Shown: positions 1-6,189 of the stretch, piece by piece
Numbering within the stretch: the stretch's first letter is position 1
Layout of the letters: every line of letters starts with the position of its first letter
Assembly (NCBI RefSeq): GCF_003605385.1
Contig: NZ_QYTV02000018.1
Span: forward strand, 1 to 32,688
Reading direction: 5' to 3'
Length of the DNA stretch: 32,688 bases
Source: Siminovitchia acidinfaciens
GTDB lineage: Bacteria > Bacillota > Bacilli > Bacillales > Bacillaceae_C
Position numbers and translations under genes: made by a program
The notes under the pieces: model-generated
The model's input: only the letters and a program-made list of their open reading frames with translations
Databases searched by the model: none
Told to the model about the DNA's origin: nothing

Positions 1-33
1 GAATACCGAGTTCAGACCTTGAAAGTTGCTTAA
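1..33 (+). CDS. IS3-family transposase OrfB, C-terminal end only (partial)
   Basis: The window opens in an open frame reading EYRVQTLKVA followed by TAA. Transposases of the IS3 family (IS150-like group) commonly end with a Tyr-Arg motif of this sort, and an inverted-repeat-like sequence follows within ten bases. Only ten codons are visible, so the assignment rests on the combination of tail and element end. The rest of the gene lies to the left of the window. Confidence 0.5.
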   Translation, partial: EYRVQTLKVA

Positions 34-67
34 AAAAAAATATGTCTAACTTTTCGGGGTCACTTCA
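1..67 (+). mobile_element. Right end of an IS3-family insertion sequence
   Basis: After the transposase stop and a run of nine A residues comes TATGTCTAACTTTTCGGGGT and then CACTTCA. The complement starts TGAAGTGACCCCGAAAAGTT, which has the TG...GACCCC(G/C)AAAA form usual for IS3-family terminal inverted repeats. The end is placed at about position 67. The element stops 22 bp before the stop codon of the next, convergent gene. The left end and target duplication are outside the window. Confidence 0.6.
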
Positions 68-89
68 AAAGCTTCCGTCTGTTTTTTGT

Positions 90-1010
90 TTAAAATTTTT
101 GATCGATTCCCAACCGCTTTGAAAATTCTTCCGCCGCGCTGTATCCCTCACGTTGGAGGTACCAGTTGTTGGCAGCCGCTTCAATGAGCCCTGCCACATC
201 ACGTCCTGGCTGGAGCTGAATCTCAATATGAGGAATTTTAACTCCCATATAATCTGTAAACTGAGGCTCAAGCTCCAATTCATTGTTCAGGGAATCCTCA
301 TCCCATTTCGTCAACTCGATGTCCAATACAATCCTTGAATGATCCTGGAACGCTTCCCTTCCGTACAGGCGGACAACATTGACCAGTCCAATGCTTCTTA
401 AAGCAAGCAGCTCCCTCGTATTATTATCGTGTGTGCCAAGCAGCGTCTGAGGCCCGAGCTTTTTCAAGGTCACAATATCATCTGCTACCAGCCTGTGCCC
501 CCTTCGGATCAACGTATGGGCGGTCTCACTCTTTCCGATGCCGGATTTTCCACGCAGCAGGACTCCGATACCCGATACATTTACACAAACGCCGTGGATG
601 GATATTTCCGGAGCCAAAGCCTTAATTAAATAGGCATCCATTTTCCTGACAAATTCGGACGTCGGATCATCATCAGTACGCAACAGGGGAATCCTTTCCT
701 GTATGCAGGATTCCATCAAATAGCACGGCGCCTCCTGACTTGCTGTGATGATGAAACAAGGTGGATGATAATTCACGATGTTCCCGATCCGAAGCTTCTG
801 CTCGTCCTCGCTTAATTTTTTTAAAAATGTAAGCTCTTTTACTCCAAGCACCTGAACTAGCTCTGTTGGGAAAAAATCGAAATAGCCGACAAATTCCAAA
901 CCTGGGCGGTGGGCTCTGTTTGTGGTGATTTTCCGATCCAGATGCTCTTCCCCCGCCAAAACCTCTAATGAAAATCTATCGATCAAGTCTTTAACTGTTA
1001 TCGTTTTCAA
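90..1010 (-). CDS. hprK: HPr kinase/phosphorylase paralogue (divergent)
   Basis: HprK phosphorylates and dephosphorylates Ser46 of HPr and so feeds carbon catabolite repression. With the TTG start chosen here the protein is 306 residues, the usual family length. GGAGAG lies 9 nt upstream of the TTG, and the family-type N-terminus (TVKDLIDRF, then PGLEFVGYFDFFP) begins right there; longer upstream starts would add about 48 atypical residues. Visible features: His139 in IHGVCVNVSG, Walker A GKSGIGKSE at 154-162, VADD at 175-178, and a C-terminal QPGRD. The HprK signature, EIRGLGIINV in B. subtilis as I recall it, reads LALRSIGLVNV here, and the PGRN element reads PGRD. The usual lgt neighbour is not seen upstream; what follows downstream is the IS end. 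A second, specialised copy is likely, and its activity balance may differ from the housekeeping enzyme. Confidence 0.88.
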   Translation of the reverse strand: MKTITVKDLIDRFSLEVLAGEEHLDRKITTNRAHRPGLEFVGYFDFFPTELVQVLGVKELTFLKKLSEDEQKLRIGNIVNYHPPCFIITASQEAPCYLMESCIQERIPLLRTDDDPTSEFVRKMDAYLIKALAPEISIHGVCVNVSGIGVLLRGKSGIGKSETAHTLIRRGHRLVADDIVTLKKLGPQTLLGTHDNNTRELLALRSIGLVNVVRLYGREAFQDHSRIVLDIELTKWDEDSLNNELELEPQFTDYMGVKIPHIEIQLQPGRDVAGLIEAAANNWYLQREGYSAAEEFSKRLGIDQKF

Positions 1011-1095
1011 TCCGATGCACTCTCCATATCTAAATACCTTATGATTCAGGATTATACTTGAAAAAAGAGGAAACGTCATCCTAATTTTCTCCCAA

Positions 1096-1109
1096 TTTAA
1101 GCGCTTACA
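1096..1109 (-). promoter_or_regulatory. Candidate cre site (CcpA operator) upstream of the hprK paralogue
   Basis: On the minus strand the sequence reads TGTAAGCGCTTAAA, which fits the catabolite-responsive element consensus TGWAANCGNTNWCA except near its 3' end, and contains the perfect core AAGCGCTT. It lies about 86 bp upstream of the proposed TTG start and in the only intergenic space before the monooxygenase gene. No convincing promoter hexamers could be fixed around it. Confidence 0.5.
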
Positions 1110-1163
1110 AACTTTTGTCGTAAAATGTATATATAATTGATAAACAACTTTCATAACTTCTTC

Positions 1164-2312
1164 CTAAGAAAAGTCTACATCCAACAAGAATCGGAAGTTT
1201 TTTAATAACAATCCTGATGGAACCATTTGAAATAAGGTGTCTCTGATTTTTATCGCAATAGGGTTCCCGAATTGGGCTGCCGCACCGATCTGCCTGGACA
1301 TGGTGATGATCTTTGCTGTCCGAGTCACCCGCTCCCGTTCATACTGTCGGAATGCTTCCTCGTAGCTCTGTGACTCTTTTAAGCTTTTTGCCAGTACAAT
1401 GGCATCTTCCATTGCCTGCCCTGCTCCCTGTCCCATATTCGGTGTCGTAGCGTGGGCCGCATCCCCCAATAATACCACACGGCCAAAGGCGAATTGTTTC
1501 AGTGGTTTAATGTCCAGCATATCATGATGAAGCAGATCTTTCTCCTTTGTTGACTCGATCAACTCTGTCACATGCTTGGGAAACTGTAAAAAAGTATTTG
1601 CGACATCTCTGACGCTGAACGCTTGATAGACTGGATTCCCAGGTTTGGTGTTTACGCAGGCAAACCAGTAGATTCTGTTGTCTTTTAGCGGAACAATACC
1701 AAATCGCCCCTCCTGCCCCCACAATTCATAAGCTGTGTGACTATGTATTAGAGGGTCATCCGTGCTGACAACTCCGCGCCAACATGTGTAACCAGCATAA
1801 CGCGGCTGAGAATTTTGGACAAGCCTTGTGCGGAACATCGAATGGATACCGTCCGCAGCAATCACAATATCCGCTTGCACGTTTGTTCCATCTTCAAAAA
1901 ACACAGTCACTTTTTCCCCATCCTGCTTGAAATCCACACATTTCTTTTTCAAGTGAACAGTCCCCGGTTTAATAGCCCTAAATAAAATATTGTGCAAATC
2001 AGCGCGGTGTATCGTATAACTGCTTAGCCTGAATTCATCAGCAAGCTTTGTAAGGTCCATTTGATTTAGTGTTTTGCCACGTTGATTTTGAAAAATCATA
2101 TAATCCAGCCGGTTCCCCTTTTCCTCCAACTGGTGACCGACCCCTGCTTCATATAAGGCGCGCAGTGCGTTAGAGCCAACTCCAAGCCCTGCTCCAATCG
2201 CTTTTATGGAAGTGGCTGATTCATATAATTCGGCGCGGAATCCATTTTTTTGGAGCATGAGCGCTGTGCAGAGCCCTCCGATTCCGCCTCCGATTATTAC
2301 TATATTTTGCAT
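1164..2312 (-). CDS. FAD-dependent aromatic-ring type monooxygenase
   Basis: A 382-residue flavoprotein monooxygenase of the PHBH/UbiH/salicylate hydroxylase superfamily, expected to be cytosolic and to use NAD(P)H and O2. The N-terminus NIVIIGGGIGGLCTALML is the Rossmann dinucleotide fold (GxGxxG). A central segment VIAADGIHS corresponds to the DG motif, and VLLGDAAHATTPNMGQGAGQ is the GD motif that binds the FAD ribityl chain. The ATG at 2312 is chosen because GGAGGG lies 5 nt upstream; a GTG two codons earlier overlaps that ribosome binding site. The gene is followed by the hprK paralogue about 150 bp later on the same strand. The substrate cannot be read from the sequence. Confidence 0.85.
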   Translation of the reverse strand: MQNIVIIGGGIGGLCTALMLQKNGFRAELYESATSIKAIGAGLGVGSNALRALYEAGVGHQLEEKGNRLDYMIFQNQRGKTLNQMDLTKLADEFRLSSYTIHRADLHNILFRAIKPGTVHLKKKCVDFKQDGEKVTVFFEDGTNVQADIVIAADGIHSMFRTRLVQNSQPRYAGYTCWRGVVSTDDPLIHSHTAYELWGQEGRFGIVPLKDNRIYWFACVNTKPGNPVYQAFSVRDVANTFLQFPKHVTELIESTKEKDLLHHDMLDIKPLKQFAFGRVVLLGDAAHATTPNMGQGAGQAMEDAIVLAKSLKESQSYEEAFRQYERERVTRTAKIITMSRQIGAAAQFGNPIAIKIRDTLFQMVPSGLLLKNFRFLLDVDFS

Positions 2313-2397
2313 AAACACCCTCCATTCACCTTTTTATAAAGTAAACAGGTAAAGAAATTATAAAATTTGACCAGGTTCTATACAAACTAGTATGTGT

Positions 2398-2540
2398 TAA
2401 GTCTAGCTCCGACGGACAGGAGGTCCTAGTGCCACCGACTTGCTAGTGCAAGCGAAGCGACAGGATATAGCGCATTGAGAGCTTCCTCTTCAAAATTCGC
2501 CTTGTGCTTGTCACCTAAGGCTGCACGCCTTGCCATTTTC
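2398..2540 (+). repeat. Intergenic repeat, copy A (short form)
   Basis: The stretch beginning GTCTAGCTCCGACGGA and ending near AAGGCTGCACGCCTTGCC recurs in inverted orientation at 3110-3473. Shared blocks include GGAGGTCCTAGTGCCACCG, CTAGTGCAAGCGAAGCGACA and CAAAATTCGNCTTGTGCTTG. Copy A lacks about 215 bp present inside copy B. This has the look of a multi-copy intergenic element of Bacillaceae rather than coding sequence; it fills most of the 337-bp gap before dinB. Confidence 0.75.
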
Positions 2541-2586
2541 TTATTATGTTCATCAAAGTCATAGAAAGATTGAATAAGTCAAAAGA

Positions 2587-2616
2587 TTGGAAGTCCCTGT
2601 AACACTAGAATATAAT
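2587..2616 (+). promoter_or_regulatory. SigA-type promoter for the DinB-family gene
   Basis: TTGGAA at 2587-2592 and a perfect TATAAT at 2611-2616 are separated by 18 bp, followed 34 bp later by the start codon. It lies inside the segment enclosed by the two inverted repeats. Confidence 0.6.
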
Positions 2617-2649
2617 GTTGTAAAACAAAGATAAAGGGTGTTGATAGAG

Positions 2650-3108
2650 ATGGAGACATTACATATGTTCGAATATTCTCGCGCCGCTTTATTAATTGCG
2701 TTGAGGAATACGAAGGAAGGTACTTGGGACGAGCGGATTGAAGGCTTTCCAAATACAATCCGGTGGAACGCCGGGCACATGTATGTTACGGCTGAAGAAT
2801 ACTTAAACAAAGCCGATAAAAATTACGAAATCATCCATCCCAAATGGTTTGACTTTTTTATTGATGGTACAAGCCCGTTTAAATGGGAAGAAGAACCCCC
2901 TGCTGTCGAAGAAATTATGGATGCATTAAAAAAGCAGGGTGAACGTATCATGGAGTATTTTAATGGAAAATTGGATAAAACAGCATCCGAAACAGTTGAC
3001 ATCCGTTATTTGAAGTTGGATACCGTAGACGCGGCACTGCAATTCGTCACCTGGCATGACGGCATTCATCTAGGAATCGTCAAGTCCATGCAATATGTCA
3101 TGAAATAA
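2650..3108 (+). CDS. DinB-like metal-binding family protein
   Basis: A 152-residue protein of the DinB/YfiT-like four-helix bundle fold. It carries the spaced histidines typical of the metal site: one in WNAGHMYV near the end of the first helix pair and two in WHDGIHLG near the C-terminus. Family members include damage-inducible proteins and bacillithiol or mycothiol-dependent transferases; which activity applies here is unknown. The ATG at 2650 is preferred, since AAAGGG lies 11 nt upstream; an upstream GTG overlaps that site. The gene sits alone, with its own promoter, between inverted repeats. Confidence 0.8.
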   Translation: METLHMFEYSRAALLIALRNTKEGTWDERIEGFPNTIRWNAGHMYVTAEEYLNKADKNYEIIHPKWFDFFIDGTSPFKWEEEPPAVEEIMDALKKQGERIMEYFNGKLDKTASETVDIRYLKLDTVDAALQFVTWHDGIHLGIVKSMQYVMK

Positions 3109-3109
3109 A

Positions 3110-3473
3110 GAAAAGCGTAAGGCGCGCAGCCTTAGGCGCCAAGCACAAGACGAATTTTGATGAGGAGCTTTTTAGCCACCATAGCAAAGCTGCTTACTTA
3201 ATTACATCGTGATAAACTTCTTTGAATATGCTTCATGCAGCTTTGAGACGAGCTAAACAAGGCTTCCTCGGATAAGCAATGACGCAGGAGTACATTCATC
3301 CTGATGGCTTCCTTGCAGCTTGTGACCTCAAGCCGATGGCGCCTGGCCGCCTCGGGACGCCACACCCTGTGGCTTCGGCAGGCTCAGGGCGCGACATCCT
3401 GTCGCTTCGCTTGCACTAGCACTTCCTGTGCGGCGGTGGCACTAGGACCTCCTATCCGTCGGAGCTAGACATA
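3110..3473 (-). repeat. Intergenic repeat, copy B (long form, inverted relative to copy A)
   Basis: Read on the minus strand, the segment starts GTCTAGCTCCGACGGATAGG and ends with AAGGCTGCGCGCCTTACG, matching both ends of the copy at 2398-2540. The middle holds about 215 extra bases, including GC-rich CCTGAGCCTGCCGAAGCCAC. It begins directly after the dinB stop codon and makes up most of the 533-bp gap to the next gene. A fragment that starts the same way (GTCCAGCTCCGGGCGCC) is at about 6146. Confidence 0.75.
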
Positions 3474-3531
3474 GAAAACTTTATTTCGAAAAGTTAATTC
3501 TTCATTATTTTGTACTTCTTTTCTAATGAGA

Positions 3532-3560
3532 AGAGAGCTCCCTCAGAGGAGCTCTTATTT
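3532..3560 (+). terminator. Possible rho-independent terminator
   Basis: AGAGCTCC (3534-3541) pairs with GGAGCTCT (3548-3555) around a 6-nt loop, followed by TATTTTTATTATT on the plus strand. It could end dinB transcription or, less well, transcription from the minus-strand lipoprotein gene whose stop is about 85 bp away; the minus-strand T-run is poor. Confidence 0.4.
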
Positions 3561-3641
3561 TTATTATTGTTCTATTTCGGGGCGGAGCCCTATTGCGCGG
3601 ACGCCTTTTCACATTCTATTTGCGGCTTTCGAGTGCCCGTA

Positions 3642-4649
3642 TCACGGAAGCTCATAATAACCATCGTAGATGCTATTGGCCTCTTCTTTAGACACGCGGT
3701 TCATCCGTCCGCTTTCTCCCTGTAGGACATTGTTCCCTGACAAAGTAATGCGGGATTTGTGGCCAAAGCTGAAGGTCAACTCAATTTCTGTGCTGCTTAT
3801 ATGATTAATATTGAAAATATCATTTTTAAAGATGACGTCTGACTGTTTTACCGCACATGCAAGATAGGTCGATGTGAGATGACAGGCCTCCGTACGGTCC
3901 TCTGTCAACCAGTATCCCCCGGCCGCTCCGATATCTTTGGATTGAGCTTCTTGCTTCGCTTTTTCTTCCGCAGCTTTTCTTTCTATTTCAGCTTTTTCAG
4001 CTGCTGCTTTGGCTTCTGCCTCTGCTTTAGCTTTTGCTTCGGCTTCTGCCTTGGCCTTCGCTTCAGCCTCCGCTTTTGCCTTAGCTTCCGCTTCAGCAAG
4101 AGCTATTTCTTTAGCGTCCCTTACTTCGCCTTTTAAGGTATCGATTTCTTCTTTAAGTTCGCTGAAGAACGGATGGCCGAGATCATTTTCCAAAACCTTA
4201 TCAAGAATACCTAGAGAGTCATCAAACTCCCCTTGCTCATGGTGCTGCTTTGCTTCATCAAAGCTCGCGGTATATTCTTCTTTTTCCTTCTCCATTTTTT
4301 CCATTTGACCTATTAGACTCTTTGCTTTTTCTTGAAGCGCTTCGGAACCATCTTCAACTTTTTCAACTTTTTCCGCTGAACTCTTCGCAGCTTCAAAATC
4401 ACCTTCATCAAATTCTTTTTGAGCTATTATCATCTGTTGAGTTTGTTTAATTAATTTAGTCGCTTTTTCATCTTTGGGCTTTTCGTCCAGTGCCTTTTCA
4501 AAAAAGTTTTCCGCGCTGGCATACTCCTCTTTTTCAATCTGAAGCAATCCCTGCTCCATCATCTTTTCATATATTTCATTGTTTTTGGAGCAGCCGAAAA
4601 TAGCTAACAAAGTGAAGCAAACAATTAATCCTGACACTACTTTTTTCAT
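3642..4649 (-). CDS. Lipoprotein with coiled-coil and Ala/Glu/Lys octapeptide repeat
   Basis: A 335-residue predicted lipoprotein. The start at 4649 follows CAGGAGG and opens a classic signal peptide with lipobox AIFGC, so Cys20 would be lipidated and the protein anchored on the outer membrane face. Residues 21-180 are charged and helical with TPR-like spacing (EYASAENFFEKALDEKP, then FDEGDFEAAKS, then GEFDDSLGILDKVLEN). Residues 185-216 are four tandem 8-residue units AEAEAKAK, continued by a Glu/Lys/Ala helix to about 237. The C-terminal 90 residues, from GGYWLTEDRTEACHL on, form a separate domain with two cysteines (256, 264) that could pair. No family function was recognised. It is divergent from the decayed HxlR regulator gene. 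Confidence 0.7.
   Translation of the reverse strand: MKKVVSGLIVCFTLLAIFGCSKNNEIYEKMMEQGLLQIEKEEYASAENFFEKALDEKPKDEKATKLIKQTQQMIIAQKEFDEGDFEAAKSSAEKVEKVEDGSEALQEKAKSLIGQMEKMEKEKEEYTASFDEAKQHHEQGEFDDSLGILDKVLENDLGHPFFSELKEEIDTLKGEVRDAKEIALAEAEAKAKAEAEAKAKAEAEAKAKAEAEAKAAAEKAEIERKAAEEKAKQEAQSKDIGAAGGYWLTEDRTEACHLTSTYLACAVKQSDVIFKNDIFNINHISSTEIELTFSFGHKSRITLSGNNVLQGESGRMNRVSKEEANSIYDGYYELP
4002..4097 (-). repeat. 24-bp tandem coding repeat (four units)
   Basis: Four consecutive 24-bp units encode AEAEAKAK three times and AEAEAKAA once in the lipoprotein gene. Codons differ between units (GCT, GCC, GCA and GCG mixed), so the repeat is old or maintained at the protein level rather than freshly expanded. 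It likely forms a rigid single alpha-helix or stalk lifting the C-terminal domain from the membrane. Confidence 0.7.
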
Positions 4650-4759
4650 CCAATTTCCTCCTGAAAAATCCATGCTGCATACATCTATATAGACATTGTA
4701 AAGGATAAATGTATCCGGAGACAGCAAATGTTTTACACATGGTATATTTTTTATAGTCA

Positions 4760-4774
4760 GTATATTTTCTATAC
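4760..4774. promoter_or_regulatory. Palindromic operator-like site before the HxlR remnant
   Basis: GTATA-TTTTC-TATAC is a perfect 5-bp inverted repeat with a 5-nt spacer, 30 bp upstream of the regulator remnant, with a related GGTATATTTTTTATAG just upstream. HxlR/MarR-type regulators bind such dyads in their own promoter region, so this is a plausible relic autoregulatory site that may also have served the divergent lipoprotein gene. Confidence 0.35.
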
Positions 4775-4803
4775 CACCTTATTATCTCTTCAAGGTGATG
4801 AAT

Positions 4804-5119
4804 ATGATGGAGATTTGCCCTTATTTGGAAGCTTCTATTCAAATGTTAGGGAAAAAGTTTAATGGATTGATCATCCATTACCTATCGCTTTGTCCCAAGG
4901 AACCAGACCGCTTTTCCGAAATCAAAAGGAATCTGCCAGAAATATTTCAAGAGCTTTATCAACAAGACTGCCAAAGTTGGCAACCTTGTCGAGGATACAA
5001 CTGGCGCCAACACCTCTTCCTTGATTGTGGAGAATCTGCTTGATGCTAGGAAGTTTTTATTTTCAAAAGAAATTGAAGAGATGTATGATGTAAATCAGGA
5101 AGACGTTAGGCTTTCGTAG
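4804..5119 (+). pseudogene. HxlR-family regulator remnant fused to an unrelated tail
   Basis: The first 45 or so codons are clearly HxlR-type: ICPYLEASIQMLGKKFNGLI, then RFSEIKRNLPEI, the start of the winged-helix domain. After that the HxlR wing sequence is lost. The same frame closes at 5043, while the frame one base over stays open to a TAG at 5117-5119 and reads VGNLVEDTTGANTSSLIVEN and onward to EEMYDVNQEDVRLS, which does not resemble an HxlR C-terminus. A deletion joining the front of a regulator gene to the end of another gene explains this best; a simple frameshift does not. AAGGTG precedes the start. DNA-binding function should be lost. Confidence 0.65.
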
Positions 5120-5183
5120 AAAGTGAGCTTACTTCTGTATCAGCTGGAGGAATTTCCCAGCGGCCTTTATATTAAAAGAGTAT

Positions 5184-5208
5184 AAAACAGGCATCTCGCC
5201 TGTTTTTT
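5184..5208 (+). terminator. Rho-independent terminator
   Basis: AAAACAGGC (5184-5192) and GCCTGTTTT (5198-5206) form a 9-bp stem with a 5-nt loop, and the right arm runs into six T residues. It lies between the regulator remnant and the kinase gene and presumably ended the gene whose tail survives in the remnant. Confidence 0.75.
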
Positions 5209-5229
5209 CCAATACTGGAGGCGTTTTTT

Positions 5230-6090
5230 GTGGACAATATCATTAAACAAGCTCTACATAAAGCAAACGACCATTCAACGATCAATAATATGAATCGGGT
5301 CGCAGGCGGCTCCATCAATGAGAGTTTTCTCGTAGAAACACAGTGTGACAGGTATTTTGTAAAGCATCATGCTGATTCACCGGTCGGCTTTTTCGAGCTG
5401 GAGGCCGCAGGATTGCGGCTGATAAGGGAAACCCTATCCATCTCAGTGCCGAAGGTCCTCGCTTTTTCTGATAAAAAAGGGGAGGCTTTTCTGATCATGG
5501 AATGGGTGGAGGGGCACGGAACATCTGAAACTCAAGTGAAGTTGGGAGAGCGGCTGGCTGCTATGCACCAAAATTATGGAGCAAAACACGGCTTTGAAAA
5601 AGACACGTTTATTGGGACCCTTCCGCAACCAAATGGACTTTTTTCCAACTGGCTAGACTATTACCGTGACCGCAGGCTTCGTGCCCAGCTTGAACTAGGG
5701 GTTCGGAAGCATTCGATAGCAGGCAGACGGCAGGAGCAACTGGAAAAGCTCCTTGAACGGTTGGAAGACTGGGTTCCTCGGGACGTTCCGCCTTCTTATT
5801 TGCACGGGGACCTTTGGGGCGGTAATTGGCTGGCAGGTCCTGGAGGAGAGCCATATCTGATCGACCCCTCCTTTTTATACGGGGACAGGCATTTCGAACT
5901 TGCCTTTACGGAACTTTTCGGCGGTTTCGCGACCGCCTTTTATGAAGCATATGCCAGCCAATTCCCACTCGCTGACTATTACGAGGACATCAAGCCGCTG
6001 TACCAGCTCTATTACCTGCTTGTCCACCTGAACATATTCGGAGAAACATACGGTGGGCAGGTCGATGCTGTGCTGCGGAGGTATGTATAA
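5230..6090 (+). CDS. Fructosamine kinase family protein
   Basis: A 286-residue protein of the fructosamine/ketosamine-3-kinase family (APH-like kinase fold), which phosphorylates sugar adducts on amino groups and starts deglycation. Visible motifs: GGSINES at 26-32 as the nucleotide loop, Lys45 in YFVKHH, MEWVEG at 90-95 as the hinge, HGDLWGGN at 192-199 as the catalytic loop, and IDPS at 211-214 supplying the metal-binding Asp. The GTG start is supported by GGAGG 8 nt upstream. It is a single-gene unit between two terminators. The exact substrate (fructosamine, ribulosamine or other) is not determined. Confidence 0.88.
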   Translation: MDNIIKQALHKANDHSTINNMNRVAGGSINESFLVETQCDRYFVKHHADSPVGFFELEAAGLRLIRETLSISVPKVLAFSDKKGEAFLIMEWVEGHGTSETQVKLGERLAAMHQNYGAKHGFEKDTFIGTLPQPNGLFSNWLDYYRDRRLRAQLELGVRKHSIAGRRQEQLEKLLERLEDWVPRDVPPSYLHGDLWGGNWLAGPGGEPYLIDPSFLYGDRHFELAFTELFGGFATAFYEAYASQFPLADYYEDIKPLYQLYYLLVHLNIFGETYGGQVDAVLRRYV

Positions 6091-6092
6091 GA

Positions 6093-6140
6093 GGTCAGGC
6101 CCCCACTGCGTTAACGCAATGGGGGCCTGACCCTTTTTTT
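6093..6140 (+). terminator. Strong rho-independent terminator, long near-perfect palindrome
   Basis: GGTCAGGCCCCCA (6093-6105) pairs with TGGGGGCCTGACC (6120-6132), with an inner TGCG/CGCA extension and one C/A mismatch around TTAA, then seven T residues. It directly follows the kinase stop codon. The minus strand lacks a matching U-run, so it is mainly a plus-strand terminator. Confidence 0.85.
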
Positions 6141-6189
6141 GCTATGTCCAGCTCCGGGCGCCCCTAGGCAGCCGCCCTCGCTTTTCTAT

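Noticed and set aside
1011-1154. Longer start for the HprK paralogue at 1154 or 1079
   Set aside because: It would add residues absent from the family and would place the cre site inside the gene; the TTG at 1010 has a good ribosome site and gives the normal length.
2559-2810. Minus-strand frame opposite the dinB start
   Set aside because: It overlaps the well-supported dinB gene and its promoter and lacks a ribosome site.
3879-4308. Plus-strand Phe/Ser/Ala-rich frames opposite the lipoprotein gene
   Set aside because: They are the complement of the Ala/Glu/Lys repeat and have no start signals.
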